Below the pieces are notes generated by a model, which was not told the origin of the DNA, did no database searches, and was given only the letters and a program-made list of their open reading frames with translations. From Micromonospora sp. M71_S20 (GTDB lineage: Bacteria; Actinomycetota; Actinomycetes; Mycobacteriales; Micromonosporaceae): a DNA stretch of 64,000 bases. Positions 1 to 9,066 of the stretch are shown here, piece after piece (the first letter of the stretch is position 1; each line of letters opens with the position of its first letter). Position numbers and translations under genes: made by a program. The stretch lies in NCBI RefSeq assembly GCF_003664255.1, contig NZ_RCCV01000001.1, forward strand, positions 806,001 through 870,000, in the 5' to 3' direction.

Positions 1-349
1 CCGGGCAGCCGGGCGGGAGGTCGGGACGGCCCGTGGCGCGGTGCGCCCAGCGGCGGCGCAGCACCCGGCCGAGACAGAGCAGCCGGCCGAGGTCGCAGAA
101 GACCAGCAGGTCGGCGCGGGGCAGGCGCAGGTCGAGCGTGCCGCCGTAGTTGCCGTCCATCACCCAGGCCGGCCGGTCGGCGAGTTCGGCGACCGTGGCC
201 CGCCAGCGGGCGTCGCCCAGGGCCACCCAGCCGGGCTGCCAGTAGTGCCGGTCGAGGTGGATCAGCGGAAGGTCGAGCCGGCGGGCGACCTCACGCGAGA
301 GGGTGCTCTTACCGGCGCCCGCGCTGCCGACGATGAGGATCCGGCGCAT
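1..349 (-). CDS. P-loop kinase of the adenylate-kinase/topology-modulation type, cut by window edge
   Basis: The N-terminal 116 residues are present and the 3' end lies beyond position 1. The protein opens with MRRILIVGSAGAGKST, a Walker A loop GSAGAGKST at residues 8-16. It continues with LPLIHLDRHYWQPGW and WVMDGNYGGTLDLRLPRAD, both typical of the small P-loop NTPases annotated as topology modulation protein or FlaR-like adenylate kinase. The substrate is unknown; phosphoryl transfer to a nucleotide or small molecule is the family expectation. There is no Shine-Dalgarno sequence. A TACGGT box ends 7 bases before the ATG, suggesting a leaderless transcript. The family call is secure; the exact function is not. 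Confidence 0.8.
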   Translation of the reverse strand, partial: MRRILIVGSAGAGKSTLSREVARRLDLPLIHLDRHYWQPGWVALGDARWRATVAELADRPAWVMDGNYGGTLDLRLPRADLLVFCDLGRLLCLGRVLRRRWAHRATGRPDLPPGCP

Positions 350-356
350 GCGGGGA

Positions 357-362
357 ACCGTA
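357..362 (-). promoter_or_regulatory. Candidate -10 box of a leaderless promoter for the P-loop kinase
   Basis: On the minus strand TACGGT matches the TAnnnT -10 pattern and lies 7 bases before the ATG at 349, so transcription would begin at or next to the start codon. No convincing -35 hexamer is visible. The same arrangement precedes several other genes in this window. Confidence 0.35.
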
Positions 363-496
363 ACGGTCCACCGGGTTGGACGATAAGTCGTTTCCTGGCC
401 AGGGTCGACGGACGCCCGCGACCGGAGGCCGGGGCCGGGTGGGCGGTGACGCTGTCGGCGCGGGACGCCGGCGGCGTCACCGCCGGTCGGCGTCGG

Positions 497-586
497 TCAC
501 TGACGGGTGTCCATGGACGTCTGCAGCGCGCGGCGCATCTGCTCGCGGGCCTCGTCGGTGGTCTGCGGCTTGGGCTTGCTCGGCAT
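497..586 (-). CDS. 29-residue hypothetical small protein
   Basis: A short ORF reads MPSKPKPQTTDEAREQMRRA and then nine more residues ending DTRQ. The ATG at 586 is preceded by GGAAGGGG at good spacing, a clear ribosome binding site. The N-terminus is Pro/Lys rich and the rest is a likely amphipathic helix. It stands alone between the P-loop kinase and the DUF6186 gene, with no domain recognised. The strong ribosome site and absence of a competing ORF argue that it is translated, but this rests on sequence inspection only. It may be a small conserved actinomycete protein; I do not know a function. Confidence 0.5.
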   Translation of the reverse strand: MPSKPKPQTTDEAREQMRRALQTSMDTRQ

Positions 587-894
587 GGTGGTCCCCTTCC
601 AGGGCGTGGGCCGCCGGCGAACGGCAGCCCTCACGGGCGGTCGTGCTGAGCGCCCGTGAGCGGCCCGGGGTCACCGGAGCGGCTGTGGGCAGCGGAAGCC
701 CGGGTCGGTCCGACCCTGGAGGGAAGCGCCACCGGGTGTGGCGACACCGCCCACGGCCAGCGCCGCCACACGACGCCGGCCGATTCCCAAGCTATCGTTC
801 AGGTCCACATACTGCCCATGGTTCCCGCGATTTGGACTCGCGTTCGCGGCCGGGGCCGCCGCGGCACGGGCCCCGGAGGATGCGGGGCACGCGG
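587..894. other. Intergenic stretch with no gene seen
   Basis: These 308 bases separate the 29-residue ORF from the end of the DUF6186 gene. Reading frames here are GC-driven and lack plausible starts or domain similarity. The promoter of the small ORF is presumably here, but I cannot place a convincing -10/-35 pair. Confidence 0.4.
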
Positions 895-1107
895 TCAGCG
901 GGCCAGGAAGTGCCAGCCCAGCCACCACCAGAAGCCGAACAGGCCGATCCGGCCGACCGGCACCGGGCCCACCTCGTAGCGCATCACGTAGGCGCAGACC
1001 TCGCCGAGCGTGGGGATCCGCGAGCCCTCGCGGCGGGCCGCCCACTCGACGGCCGCGAAGAACACCAGGGAGGCCAGGAAGCCCCCGATGGCCAGCATCC
1101 GCATCAT
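895..1107 (-). CDS. DUF6186-like small membrane protein
   Basis: This 70-residue protein has a hydrophobic segment near residues 5-22 (LAIGGFLASLVFFAAVEWAA) and a second near the C-terminus (GLFGFWWWLGWHFLAR). Between them sits EVCAYVMRYEVGPVPVGRI. That layout matches the small actinomycete membrane family DUF6186 as I remember it. The start overlaps the end of the upstream gene in an ATGATG context (stop of the upstream gene at 1104-1106), so translation is probably coupled and the two proteins may act together. Function is unknown. Confidence 0.7.
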   Translation of the reverse strand: MMRMLAIGGFLASLVFFAAVEWAARREGSRIPTLGEVCAYVMRYEVGPVPVGRIGLFGFWWWLGWHFLAR

Positions 1108-1511
1108 CGCCGCACCAGCCCCCAGAACGCCGAAAGCCAGCCCAGCCAGACCGCCGAGCGGACCAGTTGGTCCTCCAGCAGCGGATCGGCCAGCCGCGAG
1201 AAGGTGGGAAAGTCGTCCCCCGCCGCCAGCACGAACGTGGTCCCCTCGAAGACCCCGAAGACCACCACCGGCAGGGCCCACCAGGCCGCCGGGGCGCCCA
1301 GCCGGCGTGGCGCGGGCCGCCGGGGCACCCGGTTGCTCAGGCCCAGCCAGATCAGCACCCCGCCGGTGCCGAGGGTCCAGAGATTGGCCTCGGTCGAGAA
1401 GGACGGGAACCGGCCGCCGACCAGCGAGAGGCAGACGAGCACCGGCACGGTGACGGCGGGACGGTCCCAGGCGCGGGGCGCCTCGACGGTGAGGTCGTGG
1501 GGCTGTTCCAT
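1104..1511 (-). CDS. Hypothetical membrane protein coupled to the DUF6186 gene
   Basis: This 135-residue protein has hydrophobic stretches near residues 19-30, 43-56 and 69-85, and a tryptophan-rich C-terminal segment (SAVWLGWLSAFWGLVRR). Three or four membrane passes are likely. The ATG at 1511 was chosen because GGGAGA lies upstream and because an upstream in-frame start would add a basic, non-hydrophobic extension. It precedes and overlaps the DUF6186 gene by four bases. I do not recognise the family. Confidence 0.65.
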   Translation of the reverse strand: MEQPHDLTVEAPRAWDRPAVTVPVLVCLSLVGGRFPSFSTEANLWTLGTGGVLIWLGLSNRVPRRPAPRRLGAPAAWWALPVVVFGVFEGTTFVLAAGDDFPTFSRLADPLLEDQLVRSAVWLGWLSAFWGLVRR

Positions 1512-1599
1512 CCCGCGATTCTCCCCGTACTCGCCGGAACCGGGAAGACGGACACTCCCCGAGCTCACCCTGATCTTCCCGCGCCGGGCCCTTTCCGGA

Positions 1600-2682
1600 T
1601 CAGTGCCGGCCGGGGCCGGTCAGCGCGCCGTCGAGCTCCGCGCGGATGCGGTCGACGACCTCGTCGACAGTCCCCGAACCCGTGAAGCCGGCGGCGAAGC
1701 GGTGCCCGCCGCCGCCCAGCGCGACCGCCACCCGGCTGACGTCGACCGCGCCCTTGCTCCGCATCGACACCGCCCAGTCGCCGGCCGGCGTCTGCTTGAC
1801 CACGCAGCTCACGTCGGCCTCGGCGGTGCACCGGACCGAGTCGATAAGCGCCTCCAACACGTACGGGCGCTGGTCGTGCCGGGCCAGGTCGTCCTGTGTC
1901 GCGTACGTCCACACCAGACCGTGCCCGGCGGCCCGGGCGGGTTCCAGGCGGGCCCGGCCGAGCACCTCGCCGAAGAGGCGGACGGCGCCGAACGGCCGGG
2001 TGTCGAAGATCCGGCGGGAGATGTCACCGGGCCGGATGCCGGTCGCCAGCAGGCGGGCCGCCAGCTGGTGCACCGCCGGGGTGGTCGCCTCGAACCGGAA
2101 GGAGCCGGTGTCGGTGCTCAGGGCGACGTAGAGGCACTCCGCGATCCCGGCGTCCAGCCCGACGCCGAGCCGGGCGAGCAGCCCCTCCGCGACCACCGAG
2201 GTGGCCGCCGCGTGCGGGTCCACCAGGTTGATCCGGCCAAAGCGGGTGTTCGACGCGTGGTGGTCGAGCACCAGCGCCTCGCCGGCGGTCTCCAGCCGGT
2301 CGACCAGGTCGCCGAGGCGCGACTCGCTGGCCGCGTCGAAGCAGATCACCAGGTCCGGGTCCGGGTACGCCTCGGTCGCCGGCACCAGCAGGTCGAGACC
2401 GGGCAGCCCACGGAACGGCTCCGGCACCTCCGGCGGGCCGGGGAAGGTCGCCTGCATCCGCCGCACACCCAGCCGACGCAGCCCAAGCCCGAAGCCGAGC
2501 ATGCTGCCCAGCGCGTCCCCGTCCGGGTTGACGTGGCAGATCAGCAGCACCCGCCCGTCCGGCGGCAGGTCCCGCACGGCCGCGACGCCGGCGGCCCAGT
2601 CCGCCTCGGTCGGGTTGGAGTCGACGGGTGGCGGCGCCTCGGCGAGGGCGCCACCGGTCGTGCCGCCGGAGGGCTCGGTCAC
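1600..2682 (-). CDS. nrnA: DHH/DHHA1 phosphoesterase, NrnA-type oligoribonuclease/pAp phosphatase
   Basis: The 360-residue protein carries the DHH signatures: HVNPDGDALGS near residue 50, a CFDAAS motif near 115, DHHASNTRFG near 140, and the C-terminal DHHA1 motif GGGGHRFAAGF near 325. The family degrades nanoRNA (2-5 nt) and dephosphorylates 3'-phosphoadenosine 5'-phosphate in the cytoplasm using metal ions held by the DHH and NPDGD aspartates and histidines. All are present. The start overlaps the rbfA stop by four bases, placing it last in the rimP-nusA-infB operon, its usual place in actinobacteria. Confidence 0.93.
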   Translation of the reverse strand: MTEPSGGTTGGALAEAPPPVDSNPTEADWAAGVAAVRDLPPDGRVLLICHVNPDGDALGSMLGFGLGLRRLGVRRMQATFPGPPEVPEPFRGLPGLDLLVPATEAYPDPDLVICFDAASESRLGDLVDRLETAGEALVLDHHASNTRFGRINLVDPHAAATSVVAEGLLARLGVGLDAGIAECLYVALSTDTGSFRFEATTPAVHQLAARLLATGIRPGDISRRIFDTRPFGAVRLFGEVLGRARLEPARAAGHGLVWTYATQDDLARHDQRPYVLEALIDSVRCTAEADVSCVVKQTPAGDWAVSMRSKGAVDVSRVAVALGGGGHRFAAGFTGSGTVDEVVDRIRAELDGALTGPGRH

Positions 2683-3179
2683 CGGGGGTCCCCACCCCGG
2701 GGCGGGGTCTCGTCGGCGTCGCGTGCCTCGTCGGCGTCGCGTGCCTCGTCGGCGTCCTCGTCCTCGTCCAGCCGGTACGGCTGGGGTTCGCCCGCGTACT
2801 CGGCCCGGGCAGCGATGCGCTGCACCTCGGCGTCGGCGTTGCGGGCCTGGGCGAGCAGGTCGTCGATGTGCTTGACCTGGTCCTGCACGTCGTCCAGGAC
2901 GAAGGTCAGCGTCGGCGAGTGCCGCAGCCCGAGCGCCTTGCCGACGGTGCTGCGCAGCATGCCCTTGGCGCTCTCCAGCGCCGCCGCCGTGCCCGCCTGG
3001 GCCGCCGCGTCGCCGAGCACCGTGTAGAAGACGGTCGCGTCGCGCAGGTCGGCGGTGATCCGGGCGTCGGTGATGGTGATCATGCCGAGCCGGGGATCCT
3101 TGATCTGGCTTCGCACCACCGACGCGACCAGTTCACGCACCCGCTCCGCGTGCCGGCGTACCTTGGCCGGATCCGACAT
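2679..3179 (-). CDS. rbfA: Ribosome-binding factor A
   Basis: RbfA is a small KH-fold protein that binds the 30S subunit and helps mature the 5' end of 16S rRNA. The 166-residue product begins MSDPAKVRRHAERVRELVAS and contains the family block IKDPRLGMITITDARITADL near residues 32-51. The start at 3179 follows GGAGGTG at 7 bases; an in-frame codon 15 bases earlier lacks this. The C-terminus has an acidic tail with an imperfect six-residue repeat (ADEARD), encoded by an 18-bp tandem repeat near 2712-2760 and absent from the core fold. It overlaps nrnA by four bases. Confidence 0.95.
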   Translation of the reverse strand: MSDPAKVRRHAERVRELVASVVRSQIKDPRLGMITITDARITADLRDATVFYTVLGDAAAQAGTAAALESAKGMLRSTVGKALGLRHSPTLTFVLDDVQDQVKHIDDLLAQARNADAEVQRIAARAEYAGEPQPYRLDEDEDADEARDADEARDADETPPRGGDPR

Positions 3180-3335
3180 CTTCGCCACCTCCACGGCGTC
3201 CCGCTCCCGGCCGTCGTCCGGCGACGCGGAGCGCCCCGGAGCCGACGGCCCAACAACCCGAACACTACCCGCGCGGCCACCCGCGCCGCGCGGCGCCGGC
3301 TCCGTCCCGGCTTCCGACGGACAGGCGCCGCCGGG

Positions 3336-3629
3336 TCAGTCCTCTTCGCCGTACAGCCGTCGGCGCACCGAGAGCAACTCGGTCTCCGGCCGACCGGCCA
3401 CCAGGCGCTCGCAGGAGTCCAGCACCTCGCGGACGTGCGACGCCTCGGCGGCCACCACGGCCACGGCTATCTCGGCCCGACCGTGCAGGTCGAGCGCTCC
3501 CACTTCGGCGGCCGAGACCTCGAAGCGGCGCAGCGCCGCCACGATCGGCCGTACGTATGATCTCTTGGCCTTGAGCGACCGGGAGTCGCCCGGCAGCAGC
3601 AGGTCGAAGACCGCGGTTCCGGTGAACAT
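3336..3629 (-). CDS. DUF503 family protein (YlxP-like)
   Basis: The 97-residue protein starts MFTGTAVFDLLLPGDSRSLK, followed by KRSYVRPIVAALRR, the defining block of DUF503. It is a small alpha/beta protein commonly found between infB and rbfA. A role in ribosome assembly is suspected from context and from work on Bacillus YlxP, but no activity is certain. The ATG at 3629 was chosen because family members begin with this motif. A strong hairpin separates it from infB upstream, so its expression may differ from the first half of the operon. Confidence 0.88.
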   Translation of the reverse strand: MFTGTAVFDLLLPGDSRSLKAKRSYVRPIVAALRRFEVSAAEVGALDLHGRAEIAVAVVAAEASHVREVLDSCERLVAGRPETELLSVRRRLYGEED

Positions 3630-3660
3630 CGCCCCGGACGATACCCGCAGGGCCCCCCAC

Positions 3661-3704
3661 ATGATCAAGGGGTTTACGCCTTTCGGCGCAAACCCCTCGA
3701 TCAG
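3661..3704 (-). terminator. Hairpin between infB and the DUF503 gene
   Basis: Arms 3661-3680 and 3685-3704 pair at 18 of 20 positions around a 4-base loop (TTTC). The stem contains AGGGGTTT and has GATC near its base. It begins 13 bases after the infB stop, in the correct place for an intrinsic terminator or partial attenuator inside the operon. There is no long T tract, common in high-GC actinobacteria. Confidence 0.6.
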
Positions 3705-3716
3705 TGGTTCACCGGA

Positions 3717-6700
3717 TCAGGCGCGAACCTTCTCGCGCATCTCGAAGGTCTCGATGATGTCGCCGACCTGGACGTTGTTGTAACCACCCAGGGTCAGACC
3801 ACACTCGAAGCCCTCGCGCACCTCCGTGGCGTCGTCCTTGAACCGCTTGAGCGAGCTGACGGTGAGGTTGTCCGCCACCACCGACCCGTCCCGCAGCAGG
3901 CGCGCCTTGGCGTTGCGCCGGATGATGCCCGACCGGACGATGCAGCCGGAGATGTTGCCGATCTTGGACGAGCGGAAGACGTCGCGGATCTCCGCGGTGC
4001 CCAGCTCGACCTCCTCGTACTCCGGCTTGAGCAGGCCCTTGAGCGCCGCCTCGATCTCCTCGATGGCCTGGTAGATCACGGTGTAGTACCGGATCTCCAC
4101 AGCCTCGCGGTCGGCGATCTCGCGGACCTTGTTGGCGGCCCGCACGTTGAACCCGATGATCGTGACCGGCTCGGACGACGCGCTCGCGAGCATGACGTCG
4201 CTCTCGGTGATCGCGCCCACGCCCCGGTGGATGATCCTGAGCTGGACCTCCTCCGGGATGTCGAGGTTGAACAGCGCGTCCTCGAGGGCCTCCACGGAAC
4301 CGGAGACGTCGCCCTTGAGCACCAGGTTGAGCGAGGTCTTCTCGCCCTCCTTGAGCTGCTCCATGAGCGTCTCGAGGGTGGCCCGGCCGCGGGAGTTGGC
4401 GAAGGACGCCGCCCGCCGCCGTGCCTGCCGCTGCTCGGCGATCTGGCGCACCGTGCGGTCGTCCTCGGCCGCCAGGAACGTGTCGCCGGCACCGGGCACC
4501 GCGGTCAGACCGAGCACCAGGACCGGACGGGCCGGACCTGCCTCGGCGACCTGGTTGCCGTTCTCGTCGAGCATCGCCCGGACCCGGCCGTGCGCCCCAC
4601 CGGCGACGATGGAGTCGCCCGCCCGCAGGGTGCCCTTCTGCACCAGCACCGTCGCCACCGCACCGCGGCCCTTGTCCAGGTGCGCCTCGATGGCCACACC
4701 CTGCGCCGGCCCGTCGATCGGAGCGGTCAGCTCCAGCGACGCGTCGGCGGTCAGCAGGACCGCCTCGAGCAGCTCGTCGATGCCGATGCCCGGCTTCGCC
4801 GCCACGTTGACGAACATGGTGTCGCCGCCGTACTCCTCGGCGACCAGGCCGTACTCGGTCAGCTGCTGGCGGACCTTGTCCGGGTTCGCCTCCGGCTTGT
4901 CGACCTTGTTGACCGCCACCACGATCGGCACGTCGGCCGCCTTGGCGTGGTTCAACGCCTCGATCGTCTGCGGCATGACACCGTCGTCGGCCGCGACGAC
5001 GAGCACCACGATGTCGGTGACCTGGGCACCACGGGCACGCATGGCGGTGAACGCCTCGTGACCCGGGGTGTCGATGAAGGTCACCGCGCGGTCCTCGCCC
5101 TCGTGCGGCACGTGGACCTGGTAGGCACCGATGTGCTGGGTGATGCCACCCGCCTCGCCGGCCACGACGTTCGCCTTGCGGATCGCGTCGAGCAGCTTGG
5201 TCTTACCGTGGTCGACGTGACCCATGACGGTCACCACCGGCGCACGGTCGACCAGGCGGTCCTCCGCGACCTCGGCGTCGAGGTCGATGTTGAACTGCGC
5301 GAGCAGCTCGCGGTCCTCGTCCTCCGGGCTGACGATCTGCACGTTGAAGCCGAGGTGCTCACCCAGCAGGAGCAGGGTGTCGTCGGAGCACGACTGGGTC
5401 GCCGTGACCATCTCGCCCAGGTTGAACATCTCCTGGACCAGCGAACCCGGGTTGGCGTTGATCTTGTCGGCGAAGTCCGACAGCGAGGCGCCACGGGAGA
5501 GCCGGACGACCTGACCCTGACCTCGGGGGGCACCCGAGCTCATGGTCGGGGCCGACAGGTTGTCGAACTCCTGTCTGCGCTGCTTCTTGGACTTGCGACC
5601 GCGCGTCGGCCGGCCACCCGGACGCCCGAAGGCACCCGCGGCACCGCCGCCACGGCCACGACCGCCACCACCCGGACGACCGCCGCCGCCGGCCGGAGCA
5701 CCCGGACGGAAACCGCCGCCCGGCGCGCCACCGCCGCCGCCACCGGGACCGCCACGGTAGCCACCGCCACCGCCGCCGCCACCGGGACCGCCGCGGAAGC
5801 CACCGCCACCGCCGCCGCCACCGGGACCGCCGCGGAAGCCACCGCCACCGCCGGCGCCACCGGGACGACCCGCGCCGCCACCGGGGCCGCGACCGGCGCC
5901 ACCGGGGCCGGGGCGACCGGTGGCGGGACGCTGGCTCGGCATGGAGGCCGGGCTCGGACGGGGCGGCATGGAGGCCGGGCTCGGACGCGGCGGCATGCCG
6001 GCCGGGCTGGGCCGGGGACCACCCGCACCGGCGGCCGGGGGCCGCTGCTGCTGCTGGCTGCCCTGGATGCCGAACGGGTTGTTACCGGCGCCGCGCGCCG
6101 GCGGACGCCCGCCCGGACGACCACCCGGACCCGGCGCTGGCGCGCCGGGACGACCGGCGGCCGGGGAACCCGGGCGGGGCGGCATGGCACCCGGACCCGG
6201 TCGGGGACCGGGACGGTTGCCACCGTCCGCCGGGGGCTCCCGGCGGACGTTCTCACGCTGCTGCTGCCGAGCGGCCTGGGCGGCCTTGACCGCCGCCTCC
6301 TGCTCGGCCTTCAGCGCGGCGGCACGCGCCTCGGCGGCCGCCACCTCGATGTCGTGGGCACTCGCCGGCTTGGCGACCGGGGCCGCGGGCTGCGGCGGAC
6401 CGGGCACCGGGCCCTTGGGCTTGGGACCGGGCGTCGGCGCGGCCGGCCGCCGGGGCGGCATCGGCTTGGCCGAGACCCGGGGCCCACCGGGGGCCGGGGA
6501 GGGCGTCGGGGTCGGGGTCGGCGCCGGGGCGGCCGCCGGTGGGGCGGCCGGTGCCGGAGATCCGGCGGAGGCGACGAATGCGCTACGCAGCCGTCGGGCG
6601 ACGGGCGCCTCGACGGTGCTGGACGCGGACTTCACGAACTCGCCCATCTCCTTGAGCTTGGCGAGAACGGTCTTGCTTTCGACCCCGAGCTCTTTTGCAA

Positions 6701-6728
6701 GCTCGTGTACGCGGGCCTTACCTGCCAC
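3717..6728 (-). CDS. infB: Translation initiation factor IF-2
   Basis: IF-2 is the GTPase that brings initiator fMet-tRNA to the 30S subunit and promotes 50S joining. The 1003-residue product opens with [15 protein letters not shown], an IF2N motif. Residues about 60-370 are Pro/Ala/Gly-rich, with a 13-residue repeat of FRGGP plus eight glycines encoded by a 39-bp tandem repeat near 5740-5860. A second IF2N-like block follows, then the G domain with GHVDHGKT near residue 501, DTPGHEAF near 552 and NKVD near 606, then domains II-IV. The GTG at 6728 follows AGGAG; this start matches the usual (M)[10 protein letters not shown]-terminus. Confidence 0.97.
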   Translation of the reverse strand: MAGKARVHELAKELGVESKTVLAKLKEMGEFVKSASSTVEAPVARRLRSAFVASAGSPAPAAPPAAAPAPTPTPTPSPAPGGPRVSAKPMPPRRPAAPTPGPKPKGPVPGPPQPAAPVAKPASAHDIEVAAAEARAAALKAEQEAAVKAAQAARQQQRENVRREPPADGGNRPGPRPGPGAMPPRPGSPAAGRPGAPAPGPGGRPGGRPPARGAGNNPFGIQGSQQQQRPPAAGAGGPRPSPAGMPPRPSPASMPPRPSPASMPSQRPATGRPGPGGAGRGPGGGAGRPGGAGGGGGFRGGPGGGGGGGGFRGGPGGGGGGGGYRGGPGGGGGGAPGGGFRPGAPAGGGGRPGGGGRGRGGGAAGAFGRPGGRPTRGRKSKKQRRQEFDNLSAPTMSSGAPRGQGQVVRLSRGASLSDFADKINANPGSLVQEMFNLGEMVTATQSCSDDTLLLLGEHLGFNVQIVSPEDEDRELLAQFNIDLDAEVAEDRLVDRAPVVTVMGHVDHGKTKLLDAIRKANVVAGEAGGITQHIGAYQVHVPHEGEDRAVTFIDTPGHEAFTAMRARGAQVTDIVVLVVAADDGVMPQTIEALNHAKAADVPIVVAVNKVDKPEANPDKVRQQLTEYGLVAEEYGGDTMFVNVAAKPGIGIDELLEAVLLTADASLELTAPIDGPAQGVAIEAHLDKGRGAVATVLVQKGTLRAGDSIVAGGAHGRVRAMLDENGNQVAEAGPARPVLVLGLTAVPGAGDTFLAAEDDRTVRQIAEQRQARRRAASFANSRGRATLETLMEQLKEGEKTSLNLVLKGDVSGSVEALEDALFNLDIPEEVQLRIIHRGVGAITESDVMLASASSEPVTIIGFNVRAANKVREIADREAVEIRYYTVIYQAIEEIEAALKGLLKPEYEEVELGTAEIRDVFRSSKIGNISGCIVRSGIIRRNAKARLLRDGSVVADNLTVSSLKRFKDDATEVREGFECGLTLGGYNNVQVGDIIETFEMREKVRA

Positions 6729-6821
6729 TGCACTCCTCACTCCGAGGTCGTGCGGGCAGCACCCGCAGCGACCTCACTCGTGCACTTGAAGCCTGGTCAT
6801 TTCAGGGACTTCATCGTGTGC

Positions 6822-7154
6822 TCATGTCGGTCGTCCTACCTTGCTAGCGACCCTCGCCCGGTCGGGCTGACCGGACGTAGTGGTTGGCGCATCGACGTGC
6901 TCCGCAAGCTCACCGTGGTCGGGGACCCCGGTGATGCGCAGCGCACGCCCGAAAGCGCGTCGCCGCACCGCTTGCGCGAAGCAGGCCGGATCCGGGTGCA
7001 TGTTCGCTCCCCGACCCGGCAGCCTGCGGGCCGGATCGGGCCGAAGGCTGTGACCAGCCTCGTCGCCGACCGCGACGATCCGCAGCAATTCGCTGGCCGG
7101 CGCACGTCGTCGGCAACCCACACAGGTGCGTTCCGGCAGCGCGCGTCGTACCAC
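6822..7154 (-). CDS. ylxR: YlxR (DUF448) RNA-binding protein
   Basis: The 110-residue product shows the YlxR signature: RTCVGCRRRAP near the N-terminus, then GRGANMHPDPACF and RRRAFGRALR. Members are small, basic, nucleic-acid-binding proteins found between nusA and infB; proposed roles include modulating RNase P or ribosome assembly, none shown here. The GTG at 7154 is the best start because it lies just before the conserved PERTCVGC block, 16 bases after nusA; the AGGGG upstream is somewhat distant (13 bases). The start is less certain than the identity. Confidence 0.87.
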   Translation of the reverse strand: MVRRALPERTCVGCRRRAPASELLRIVAVGDEAGHSLRPDPARRLPGRGANMHPDPACFAQAVRRRAFGRALRITGVPDHGELAEHVDAPTTTSGQPDRARVASKVGRPT

Positions 7155-7170
7155 TGGAGAAAGTCTACCC

Positions 7171-8214
7171 CTAGGCGCCCGAGATCGCGCCGCCCGGCTC
7201 CGGGACGTGATCAGCTCCGCCCCGGCCGGTGGCACCGGACTGCTCGGCGTCGGACCGGATGTCGATCCGCCAACCGGTCAACCGGGCAGCAAGTCGGGCG
7301 TTCTGCCCCTCCCGGCCGATGGCGAGGGAGAGCTGGAAGTCCGGCACGGTCACCCGGGCGGTGCGGGTGGCCAGGTCGACCACCTCGACCCGCAGGGCCT
7401 TGGCCGGCGACAGGGCGTTGCCGACGAACGTCGCCGGGTCGTCCGACCAGTCGATGATGTCGATCTTCTCGCCGTGCAGCTCGCTCATCACGGCACGTAC
7501 CCGCTGCCCCATCGGACCGATGCAGGCGCCCTTGGCGTTGACGCCCTGGGTGGTGGAGCGGACCGCGATCTTCGTGCGGTGACCCGCCTCACGTGCGATC
7601 GCGCCGATCTCGACCGTGCCGTCGGCGATCTCCGGCACCTCGAGCGCGAAGAGCTTCTTGACCAGCGCCGGGTGCGACCGGGAGAGGGTGATCTGCGGCC
7701 CGCGCATCCCCTTGGCCACGTGCACCACCACGCAGCGGATCCGCTCGCCGTGCACGTAGCGCTCGCCGGGCACCTGCTCGGACTGGGGCAGGACGCCCTC
7801 CAGCTTGCCGAGGTCGACGCTGACGATGCCCTTCTCGCTGCGCGCCTCGTGCGCCTGCACCACGCCGGTGACCAGGTCACCGTCGCGGCCCACGTACTCG
7901 CCGAAGTGCACCTCGTCGGTGGCCTCCCGCAGCCGCTGGAGGATCACCTGCTTGGCGGTCATGGCGGCGATCCGGCCGAAGTCGTGCGGGGTGTCGTCCC
8001 ACTCCCGTACGACGGCGCCGTCGTCGTCCAGCTCCTGCGCGTAGACCAGGGCCGCGCCGGACTTGCGGTCGATCTCCACCCGGGCGTGCGACTCCGCACC
8101 CTCGGTGTGCCGGTAGGCGGTCAGCAGCGCGGTCTCGATCGCCGCGAGGATCGTGTCGAACGGGATCTCCCGCTCGCGCTCGAGTGCGCGCAGCGCCGCG
8201 AGGTCGATGTTCAC
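7171..8214 (-). CDS. nusA: Transcription termination/antitermination factor NusA
   Basis: NusA binds RNA polymerase and nascent RNA and controls pausing, termination and rRNA antitermination. The 347-residue product has the N-terminal polymerase-binding domain ([18 protein letters not shown]), an S1 domain near residues 110-180 ([20 protein letters not shown]), and two KH domains with [14 protein letters not shown] and [20 protein letters not shown]. The length is normal for actinobacteria, which lack the C-terminal acidic repeats of E. coli NusA. Its GTG start at 8214 overlaps the rimP stop (GTGA), indicating coupling. Confidence 0.96.
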   Translation of the reverse strand: MNIDLAALRALEREREIPFDTILAAIETALLTAYRHTEGAESHARVEIDRKSGAALVYAQELDDDGAVVREWDDTPHDFGRIAAMTAKQVILQRLREATDEVHFGEYVGRDGDLVTGVVQAHEARSEKGIVSVDLGKLEGVLPQSEQVPGERYVHGERIRCVVVHVAKGMRGPQITLSRSHPALVKKLFALEVPEIADGTVEIGAIAREAGHRTKIAVRSTTQGVNAKGACIGPMGQRVRAVMSELHGEKIDIIDWSDDPATFVGNALSPAKALRVEVVDLATRTARVTVPDFQLSLAIGREGQNARLAARLTGWRIDIRSDAEQSGATGRGGADHVPEPGGAISGA

Positions 8215-8912
8215 CTCTCCTCGTCCTCCACATCATCTTCGTCGTCGAAGTCGTCGGTGTCGTCCATGTCGTCGGGTTCGTCCGTCTCCTCGATCTCGTC
8301 GAGGCGGTGGAACTCGACCTGCACCCGGCCGGGGCCGAGCTCTGCGTACGTCCATACGGCGCGGCCGGCGTCGGTCTCCAGCACCACGCGCTCGTCGTCG
8401 GCCTCGACCACCCGGCCGGTGACCTGCCGGTCGCCGGTGGGCTGCCCGGCCTGCTGGCCGGTCGGGGCGCCCGCGCCGCGGGCGGTCACCTTCACCAGCC
8501 GGCCGACGTTGCGCCGCCAGTGCCGGGGCAGGGTGAGCGGCCGGTCCACGCCGGGGGAGCTGACCTCCAGCTGGTACTCCCCGGCGACGATGTCGCCCCC
8601 GGCCTCCTCGGCCGCGTCGAGGGCCGCGGAGACGGCCCGGGAGACCACGGCGACGGCATCCAGGTTGATCCCGCCGTCGGCGTCCACGATCACCCGCACC
8701 ACGTGCCGCCGGCCGGCGCGGGACACGGAGAGGTCCTCCAGGTCGTAACCGGCGCCGGCGACCACCGGCTCGATCACCTCACGCAGCCGGGCCCGCCGGG
8801 CGGCGAGGTCGCCGCGCGGGCCGCCGGCACGCTCCCCGCCCCGTGGGGCGTCGGCGCGTCGGGGTCTCCCCGCCGGACCCGTCGACCTCGTGGCACGGCC
8901 ACGCTGCGTCAT
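8211..8912 (-). CDS. rimP: Ribosome maturation factor RimP
   Basis: RimP assists late 30S assembly. The 233-residue protein contains [20 protein letters not shown] near residues 55-75 and [20 protein letters not shown] near 115-135, the two conserved RimP blocks. The start at 8912 is preceded by AGGAGGG. The first ~35 residues are basic, and the C-terminus ends in an unusually acidic tail of about 30 residues rich in Asp/Glu. It is the first gene of the rimP-nusA-ylxR-infB-ylxP-rbfA-nrnA operon, and the 154 bases upstream, shared with a divergent gene, should hold its promoter. Confidence 0.94.
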   Translation of the reverse strand: MTQRGRATRSTGPAGRPRRADAPRGGERAGGPRGDLAARRARLREVIEPVVAGAGYDLEDLSVSRAGRRHVVRVIVDADGGINLDAVAVVSRAVSAALDAAEEAGGDIVAGEYQLEVSSPGVDRPLTLPRHWRRNVGRLVKVTARGAGAPTGQQAGQPTGDRQVTGRVVEADDERVVLETDAGRAVWTYAELGPGRVQVEFHRLDEIEETDEPDDMDDTDDFDDEDDVEDEER

Positions 8913-9066
8913 CTCCGCACCCTCCTGCTGATCGACGGCACCCGGTCGGCCGCCATGCCGGCACGCCACCGGAGCTGACGCGCCGGTGGCTGCGCAGAGC
9001 GTAACGCGCCCGCCGCGTGCCGGGCCGGGCGGCGCACCGACGCCGATCGCCCACGTACGGCCGGTG

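Noticed and set aside
376-3027. 883-codon plus-strand ORF opposite nrnA and rbfA
   Set aside because: It is antisense to genes with clear family motifs, has low-complexity Arg/Pro/Gly content and no domain. Long antisense frames are usual in such GC-rich DNA.
4227-7457. 1076-codon plus-strand ORF opposite infB
   Set aside because: Antisense shadow of infB; composition mirrors its Gly-rich repeats. No domain or ribosome site.
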